Shown in pieces: positions 56,788-64,000 of a stretch of 64,000 nucleotides of DNA (its first letter is position 1; every line of letters starts with the position of its first letter). A program made the translations under genes and the position numbers. The notes under the pieces are model-generated. The model ran no database searches. It worked only from the letters and a program-made list of their open reading frames with translations, and was not told where the DNA came from. Source of the DNA: Ashinkailepas kermadecensis (lineage: Eukaryota > Arthropoda > Thecostraca > Neolepadidae); NCBI GenBank assembly GCA_034440615.1, contig JAOTOM010003943.1, positions 62,001 to 126,000 on the forward strand, given 5' to 3'.

Positions 56788-57238
56788 GCGTATCAAATAC
56801 AACCATAGAGCTCCCCACAAGATGGTTAAGCCGGTCACCAGTCGTTGCATTCGTTCATATGTTCTTCATTTCAAATTGTTGTCGTCAATCTATATCGTGC
56901 TGCCTACTGCCTGCTTTTTATCATGCCGCAAGCACTAGTCCTGCCTCACCCCATCTCTGATCCTAATTATCGTTCCCCTGCGCTCTTTTCTCAATCTCCT
57001 TCATTTGATAGCCTCAAAATCTCGAAATCATTTCTGATAGACGCATATTTCTGATGTAGCTATACATATACTGCTATGGCCTGGCGTTAACGCACCTCTT
57101 TATAACTTTGGAGGGCAATGTGAACATTCTGTTATCAATAGTAAGTTTTACCTATTACTGAGGAGTGAAGATTATTCTGGTGTTCTCTCAGATGTGTATT
57201 TGACAAAATACTATAATTTTGCAAGCCGTTGCATCGGA

Positions 57239-57757
57239 CTGGCGGGGCAGATGACGGGCTTAGTGTTAGCTCCCTCTGGCGGAGCAGATGACGGGCATAG
57301 TGTTGGCTCGCTCTGGCGGAGAGATGACGGCTTAGTGTTGGCTCGCTCTGGCGGAACAGATGATGGGCTTAGTGTTGGCTCGCTCTGGCGGAGCAGATGA
57401 CGGGCTTAATGTTGGCTCGCTCTGGCGGAGAGATGACGGCTTAGTGTTGGCTCGCTCTGGCGGAACAGATGATGGGCTTAGTGTTGGCTCGCTCTGGCGG
57501 AGCAGATGACGGGCTTAGTGTTGGCTCGCTCTGGTGGAACAGATGATGGGCTTGGTGTTGCAACGCTCTGGCGGGGCAGATGATGGGCTTAGTGTTAGCT
57601 CGCTCTGGCGGAGCAAATGACGGGCTTAGTGTTGGCTCACTCTGGCGGAGCATATGACGGGCATAGTGTTGGCTCGCTCCGGCGGAGCAGATGACGGGCT
57701 TAGTGCTGGCTCGCTCTGGCGGAGCAGATGACGGCTTAGTGTTGGCTCGTTCTAGCG
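57239..57757. repeat. 37-bp minisatellite (S3)
   Basis: About 14 units, longest of the three copies. Confidence 0.9.
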
Positions 57758-58757
57758 GAGTTGCTGTTTTCTCTGTATGCACCGCCCTTGTCTGAAAGCA
57801 CCTCTAATTATCATATCATGCCTTATCATAGCGAATCATACCTCTCCTTATTTGCATATTTCTCGGCCTGCATATTTTCTCTTTTCTGTTCCTGTTCGGA
57901 ATTAACACCTTTCATTCAGCTTCCGGTGTGCATGTATAACGTCCAATGCTCACAATGCAGAATGGGAAGTCGTCTATTTCACTCACCTAGAGCAACAAGC
58001 GGAAACCAAATCATAACATCGTTCACAAGTCGGTGGCGTAAAAACAATACCTGGTTTGTTGGAGGATATGGATGTTCAACGCGAACCTTTCTACGGCTCC
58101 ACGAAAACGTTCTCGTGTGCAACCAATTCTTGCAACCAATCCTCACTTATTCAGGCATCACTCACAGCATGCAGTAAATGCTTCTTGTGAATGTACTAAG
58201 AAGCGAGACATACCTGAAATGTGATGAATATTCACATCAAAGGACTTGAAAGCAAACGGACTTGAAGGCTAAAGGTTTGAAAGCAAGTCAGCCTCCGACG
58301 GACTTTAAAGCAAGTCAGGATATTGCGACGACAAGCTGCATCTGGTTGTTTGCAATGTTCATTCGTTCGCAATTATCGAATGTTTACCTTATTAGATGCC
58401 TATGCGTTATATATTTATATCCGAAATATTTTTCGTCATCGAGTGCATGCCATGTCCTCAGATACCTGCATAATTTTGGTAGATATGTAGTTTAACGTAA
58501 CAGCAATGCGCTGACATGGTGATGGGTCTGCTGATTCCCGGACCATCTCGGGTCACAGGACAGCTGACCCTCTGTCAAAAGAGAGCGAATGTGTGAAATT
58601 GCTGTTGAGCCTCATGCCTTCCCAAGAAAAGTTGATGCATGACATGCGCGGGTATCGCAAATGTTGTAACTTGTATGCAAGATAAACGGGAGAGACAGGA
58701 GGAGAGCGAGAGGTGGGATAGAATGACGTCACACAGGCTACTGTCCCAGTATCCCAC

Positions 58758-58863
58758 TACTTAAAATCACCTCAGATATCGCATGGCAACAACAGCTCTC
58801 AGGCAAGTAACGGTGAGCCGTCAGAAAATCAGCATTCGCGCCAACAACTGACCTCTCAGTGAG
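58758..58863 (+). promoter_or_regulatory. Promoter-like site with splice donors (S3)
   Basis: TACTTAAAA kept; first donor weakened to GTGAGC; GAG|GTAAGT kept after 58,863. Confidence 0.3.
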
Positions 58864-58879
58864 GTAAGTTGGACTATCC

Positions 58880-59190
58880 CGACACTCCTATTGGCATAAT
58901 ATTGTCTGATTCGCCCGGTAGCGACAACATCCAAGAGTAGCATTTTCCATGCACTAGCGCAGATAGCGTTGATTGAGAAACTACTTGAAATGCGGGCGCC
59001 GCTGCACGCCGACAAAGACTTCCTGGTATGCCGCCTGTGGTGAAGCGAGTCCCGCCCCGCATGGTCGGTGAATCATCGGGTCCATCATATCTGAATCACT
59101 GAGGTTGTTGCACGGAGGTACATATCAGAGAACTTGGGAAGTTACCAGATAGTCTTGGAACTTCCCATCGCGAGTCGATATTTACCATGA
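58880..59190 (-). repeat. Interspersed repeat family R1 (S3 copy)
   Basis: Block copy of the repeat at 5,790 with more substitutions than S2. Confidence 0.5.
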
Positions 59191-59774
59191 GTTGCAGAAA
59201 ACATTCTGTGAATGTTATTACCTCGTGAACATCATAGGTTTTGCAAATTCTTCCGCTATAAATGCCGTGAAATTATTGAAATTGAGCATTTCAAGATGCT
59301 TATCTACACACGACCATCCGCACACGCTGACAAAGGTCACTGAGCATTCTAATGTCATCACAGGTCACTAACCTTATGTGACGTCTGTAGTCATTTTTTG
59401 CTTTGCAATACATTTCAGAGCATTTAAGCGTGCTAAATGTACATTCAGTACCCACATTCACGCCGGAGAACTCCAAAGGTACCATTTGTAAGTATTTTTA
59501 CAAGAAAACATCGCACAAGCTTCCGAAATCAATAAAATTTGACCTTACCACCTGGGTGACCTACGTACCATAGCAGATCATATGCTTATTGCATGTGCCA
59601 GGTTGATATGGTTCTTAGCTACGCGTGAGCGTTCATCTTGATGCTCTTTGTCCAGTGCTTTGGTCACGTGACTCCCGTTAAGCAAACTATAGCACAATAG
59701 TCGTTCTTCCTGATATTTTGTTGGATGTGTCCTGGCCGGTTTTGAAATGATGTGACGGCAACACGCCCGGTGTC

Positions 59775-59860
59775 ATTAGCGAGACCACACCACACAGTAC
59801 GCGTTCGTTGGTGTTTCACTAGCAAGACCACATAACACAGACCGCGTTGGTGTTTGATAT
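59775..59860. repeat. 38-bp tandem repeat in 3' flank of copy D
   Basis: Two units with GACCACACCACACAGTACGC and GACCACATAACACAGACCGC. Confidence 0.7.
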
Positions 59861-60204
59861 TTGGTCCTGTCGCAATTATGGCCGGTGGACAACGCAATGC
59901 AACGACAGGTGCGGCAACAGCTCTATGTCCGACGTAGCAGCAGATGCGGACCTCGACCACTGCACAGGAGTCGGATGCCGGCGAGTCGGCGGATTCCGAC
60001 CTAGCGCAGGCAGAGTGGGTGTGGGTTGAACAGGCAGTCGACGCAGCCGCCCGCCGCCGCCACGAACACCCGTGGGGGGCGACATGCGGGCAGGCTTCCC
60101 TCCCCGGTCCTCACACAGCACGTACTGCCGCACCTTCCGCGGGGTCCGCAGCTGCCGAACGGGAGCTTTTGCGCCCCACCGACGGGGACCTGTGCACCGG
60201 AGGT

Positions 60205-60894
60205 GGTTGGTTGGTTATTGGGGTTTAGGGGCGCATCGACTGCAGAGGTCATGCAGCGCCCATAACATCGTCAATCATATCAAGATGTAAAACCGAAACT
60301 GATCAAAACTACTCAATGTGACACATTATCAAATCCATTGTCATGACGTACAGCATAACCATCCTGGTTGTACCATATACCTGTCGTCGTATTAATGGGG
60401 CGTATATACCACAGGAAACTCGACCTCTGCAAGGAAGCGGAATAGCTGTCCCGATTGTATAAAGGGGGATTCGTCTCCTAATACTTCCCGGAGCGAGACT
60501 GTACTGCGCCAGAAGTGACGTCTTCGCTCAGGGGCAAGTCTTGGGCACGCAACCAATATGTGTTGTACTGATAGGAGAGCACGGCACCTTTGACACAACG
60601 GCTTCCCGTCACCACTCAGGAGGTACCGGTTGGTGCCGCATGTGTGCACTATTCGCAAGCGGCATAATACCACCTTCCTGCGTCTAATGCTAAGTGATGA
60701 TGATGGCCACTCACCGAGACGATGCTTAACTCTCTTCAACTTATAATCAGTCATGGACTCCGAGCTGACCTCCCATCTCTTTATAACGGCACTCGTAATG
60801 TCTGGGAAAAAGTCCCTCGCAGGGAGAGGAAGACGTCGGGTGCGTTTACCGTGTCCGGCGCGCTTCGCTGCAGCATCCACGGCTTCATTTCCGC
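60205..60894 (-). mobile_element. 690-bp 5'-truncated I-clade LINE fragment in exon 2 (copy D)
   Basis: Same length, ends and site as 31,939-32,628. It contains an open C-terminal ORF2 segment (60,392 upward) with GNEAVDAAAKRA and CQRCRALLSVQHILVACP. The 3' tail is AATAACCAACCAACC. Confidence 0.9.
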
Positions 60895-61098
60895 TGCACC
60901 GGAGGTGACCACCAACGCCTGCAAGCAAGCAAAGCGCGGGCGAGTTATCTGGTTAAATTGTGCTTCAAATTGTTGTGGTAAGATCATGATCATGACACTT
61001 AACGATATCAAACTGCATTCAGTCAAGTGCATGACAGGAAAATGATGCGCGATCGGAAATGTGGTACATGGTGGTTTCGTCTGATATGACAACTTCAC

Positions 61099-61461
61099 AT
61101 GAGTTTAATATGTCATCACTGTGATGGGAACGTCAGAGAAGTTCGAACAGAACAATTTGTTTTGCGTGAAGTGCGCCAAATATATTTAGCAGTATCTATC
61201 ACCGTGGACTTCATTCATATCATGTGTAATATCATGAATACTGATAACGAAAATACAGAACTTAGATGCCAAAATACGTCTAAATATCTCAAACGATCAT
61301 ACGCGGAAGACGCTCACGTTATTGCTCAACGTGCAAAGCACGATCGCACTACTTTGTGGCATGGGGTGTTTTTTATTAAACCTATTGTTGACGATGAATG
61401 GGATTCAATGCGCGTAAGGATGACACTCAGCAATACCCTTGGTCGGAAGCAAATGTTTTAG
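61099..61461 (+). other. Intron-nested antisense 120-codon frame (copy D)
   Basis: Third copy of the frame at 27,680 and 46,656, also intact from ATG to stop. Confidence 0.25.
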
Positions 61462-61797
61462 GATGGCTTCACAGACGCATACAGAGGGATGTGGTCATGT
61501 AGGATATTTAACTTGGGAGGGAAAGGGCATAAGCAGCCTTTGCAATGCAAAACTCGTGGCATCGACCCATTAACATAACATCGAATTAGCTCGTAAAACA
61601 GCCAGGGAAAAGAGTGGCATAATGTGATCAGTTATCGGCACATCAGATCACTGGATGGTGGCAAATCCCCAGCAGAAGAGCCATCAGTCAGAGACTCACC
61701 GGCAGCAGGAGAAGAGCCAGCTGAACCCCGGCTGACAGCGACATGTTGGTGAGGTGTAGTGTCGAGTCGTCCTCAGTGTCAGTGTAGTAGTGTAGTT

Positions 61798-61817
61798 ATC
61801 GGTGTTACGGCACCGAG
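61798..61817 (-). promoter_or_regulatory. Leader hairpin of copy D
   Basis: Arms CTCGGTG and CACCGAT on the sense strand; the outermost pair is lost, six remain. Confidence 0.3.
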
Positions 61818-62091
61818 TACCAGGCCAATGTTCCTCGATGACCCGCTTCTGTGTCTCTGGTGGTCCGTTGCTGTGTATCGGTGACCATCTGCTGTGTCTC
61901 GGGCGGTCCGCTGCTCCTCCGACAGTCCTATGCTGTGCTTCGGCGGTCCGCGGTTGTGTTTGGACGGTCCTCTGCTGTGCTTCGACGTTCCGTCGCTATG
62001 TACTGGCGGTCCGGTGCTGTGTCTCGGGCGGTCCACCTATCCTTCTCTGAGGTCTGCAGGCACAAGAGTGATGAGGCATCCTGCTTCCCGC

Positions 62092-62105
62092 CGCTATTTA
62101 TTTGC
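62092..62105 (-). promoter_or_regulatory. TATA-like box of copy D
   Basis: CAAATAAATAG on the minus strand, about 350 bp upstream of the start codon, as in B and C. Confidence 0.4.
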
Positions 62106-62189
62106 AGCAGCTGGATAAAACCAGCCGGCGGTATGCGGCGGTGTCACGGCAACCACATTCGGTCGGTCAGAGCCCGCCGCACCCTCGCC

Positions 62190-62375
62190 GCGGGCGTGAG
62201 CTCAGCCATCCGCACCCGCCGCCGCGGGCGTGACCTCAGCCACCCGTACCCGCCGCCCCGGGCGTGAGCTCAGCCATCCGCACCTGCCGCCGCGGGCGTG
62301 ACATCGGCCACCCGCACACGCCGCCGCGGGTGTGACCTCAGCCACCCGCACCCGCCGCCGCGGGCGTGACCTCGG
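62190..62375. repeat. 34-bp GC-rich minisatellite upstream of copy D
   Basis: About five variable units related to those at 47,700. Confidence 0.85.
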
Positions 62376-62690
62376 CCACCCTCAGCCACCATCGGCCACC
62401 CTCAGCCACCATCGGCCACCCTCAGCCACCCTCGACCACCCCCTCGGCCACCCTCGGCCACCCTCAGCCACCCCCAGCCACCCTCGGCCACCCTCAGCCA
62501 CCCTCGGCCACCCTCGGCCATCATCAGCCACCCTCGGCCACCCTCAGCCACCCTCGGCCACCATCAGCCACCCTCGGCCATCCTCAGCCACCCTCAGCCA
62601 CCCTCGGCCACCCTCAGCCACCCTCGGCCACCCTCAGCCACCCTCAGCCACCCTCGGCCACCCTCAGCCACCCTCGGCCACCCGCACCCC
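62375..62690. repeat. 10-bp minisatellite, expanded (D side)
   Basis: About 30 units of CCACCCTCAG/CCACCCTCGG, against about eight on the B side. It lies in the upstream region of copy D. Confidence 0.9.
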
Positions 62691-63140
62691 GCGCAAACGT
62701 GACGCCGATCGAAGAGTAAATCCTCTTTTAGGAGCTTTTGAGCCTTCTTCTGAGAGGGATGAAAATTAGCTACTATGCCGAGCAGAGTCAAATTCGACCC
62801 ACTTGATATCTCGTAAGCTACCGAGCAGAATGATTCGTGGGAAAAGACACTCAGCTTCTGGTGACCTGATCTACATTTCCGAAGTTGCGTCCCTTGACTT
62901 CCTTGTTGGCGACCATTCTACTGCACCACACACTGCGCTGGTTCGGTGGTCCCTGGTGTGTAGCATTGTTCCAGTTCTCCGGGTGATTTCCCGTAGTTCA
63001 CCGATGCCACTTCACGGAGTTGATGAAGCCCAACTACTTGGCCGATTTCCTGAGGCTGCCTTCAGCCCGCAGGCGGCGAACCGATCAGCTTTCCATCGCT
63101 TCTGTGTAACATCGTCGAAGCTGAGCATGAGGCGTAGGGT

Positions 63141-63165
63141 AGGGAGAGCTTATATAGCTCTCCCT
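63141..63165 (-). promoter_or_regulatory. TATA box inside a perfect hairpin (D side)
   Basis: Arms AGGGAGAGCT and AGCTCTCCCT around TATAT, unchanged from the B side. Reads GCTATATAAGC in the direction of peptide copy D. Confidence 0.35.
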
Positions 63166-63654
63166 ACCCATCGTTGCACCGAACATGTGGTGATCGGTTT
63201 TCCCATGATGCACACGCTGTGGACTGGAGATTTTGGCCCAGCAGCCAGCCGCCGTACATGAGCCTGGGCCGAGGAAGCCGTCATCTCTACAGACCACGGT
63301 GTCGGTTTCATTGTTGATACCTCCACGTCCCGAAGCGCCGCTTTCGTGTGTTTTCCTCTCTCTTCTTTGGTTTGTTTCGTAGTATTTTTTTTAATCATTC
63401 ACAACATCACATTAGAGTACAGCTGCCATCAGGCTTTTCCAGGTTCGTTTTTGTCTGGAAGAGCCCCTTCTCGCACAAGGCTTCGTTTTCATGATACTTG
63501 ACCAGTCCTGACGTTCCGTGGTGCTCGGTTGGTGTGTGACCCGATCCCACCCACATGCCGTTCACGTGTCCATCTTGCTCAGGCCTAGCCTAGCATCTTG
63601 CTCAGGCCTGTATGAAGCCGAATTTAAACCGATTTGTCGGAGGATAGCTGTTTC

Positions 63655-64000
63655 GATCGAGCGCTTTGTCGGTGTCAGACACTGGTCTGTCGCGGCCGAG
63701 CACTGTGTCCGTGTCAGACACCGGTCTGCCGCGGCCAAGCACTGTGTCGGTGTCGGACACCGGTCTGCCGCGGCCAAGCACTGTGTCGGTGTCGGACACT
63801 GGTCTGTCGCGGCCAAGCACTGTGTCGGTGTCGGACACCGGTCTGCCGCGGCCATGCACTGTGTCGGTGTCGGACACTGGTCTGTCGCGGCCAAGCACTG
63901 TGTCGGTGTCGGACACCAGTCTGCCGTGGCCGATCACTGTGTCGGTGTCGGACACCAGTCTGCCGTGGCCGATCACTGTGTCGGTGTCGGACACCAGTCT
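63655..64000. repeat. 39-bp minisatellite (D side), running off the window
   Basis: About nine units, more than on the B side and continuing past the window end. The minus-strand frame reads 13-residue units ([13 protein letters not shown]). Confidence 0.85.

Larger units (their letters stand above)
60001..61744 (-). pseudogene. Cysteine-rich secreted peptide gene, copy D, split by a LINE fragment
   Basis: Exon 1 (61,700-61,744) matches the family but its last codon is CCG (Pro) instead of CTG before the GTGAG donor. Exon 2 begins at 60,918 after the CAG acceptor, runs to the target site ACCTCCGGTGCA (60,906-60,895), is interrupted by 690 bp of LINE, and resumes after the second duplication (60,204-60,193) to the stop at 60,001. 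The remainder keeps all eight cysteines and family spacing and ends LCLR. Reading through the insertion gives unrelated sequence and a stop, so the normal product is lost. Gene D shares the insertion with B, not with C. Confidence 0.8.

Overview
The window is invertebrate metazoan nuclear DNA, perhaps crustacean or another arthropod (a guess from overall character, not from a marker gene). It has no operons or Shine-Dalgarno sites. It has GT-AG splice signals, several clades of non-LTR retrotransposon (LINE), long GA and TA microsatellites, and minisatellites that expand differently in otherwise matching copies. Most long open frames are stop-free tandem repeats or broken LINE reading frames, so genuine host coding sequence is scarce and short.

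Layout. The sequence is built from segmental duplications. A block that runs LINE 3' end, palindrome cluster, 14/15-bp satellite, TA and GA microsatellites, 37-bp minisatellite, promoter-like site, peptide-gene 3' end occurs at about 1-6,888, 40,613-46,260 and 52,736-60,000. A second block carrying a receptor TM7 exon occurs at about 33,290-34,965 and 50,890-52,735. The region upstream of and including the peptide gene is also present in inverted orientation at about 25,640-33,270 (+) and 59,560-64,000 (-). Between these lie an L2/CR1-superfamily LINE (18,304-21,950), a CR1-like LINE (28,240-31,926), a near full-length I-clade LINE (34,966-40,612), and long stretches with nothing recognisable.

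Most interesting content. I find a two-exon gene family encoding a small secreted cysteine-rich peptide. Exon 1 is a 15-codon signal-peptide start (MSLSAGVQLALLLLL) followed by a GTGAGT donor. Exon 2 supplies the rest of the signal sequence and a core with eight cysteines (C-x5-C-x3-CC-x10-C-x12-C-x2-C-x7-C). There are four copies plus a fragment. Copy C (46,260-47,300, -) is complete, with a TATA-like box, splice sites, open frame and AATAAA. Copy A (11,585-13,408, -) is divergent. Copies B (27,398-32,832, +) and D (60,001-61,744, -) share a 690-bp LINE fragment inserted in exon 2 between 12-bp target-site duplications, and B has a further CR1 element inserted beside it. A three-codon patch at the start of the predicted mature peptide is almost completely different between copies while the surrounding exon is nearly identical. 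I do not recognise the family.

Other host exons. A class A GPCR appears as a TM6 exon (7,358-7,477, -) and two TM7/helix-8 exons (34,233 and 51,830, +) with compatible phase but different strands. All functional statements below are inference from sequence reading alone; no database search or software was used.
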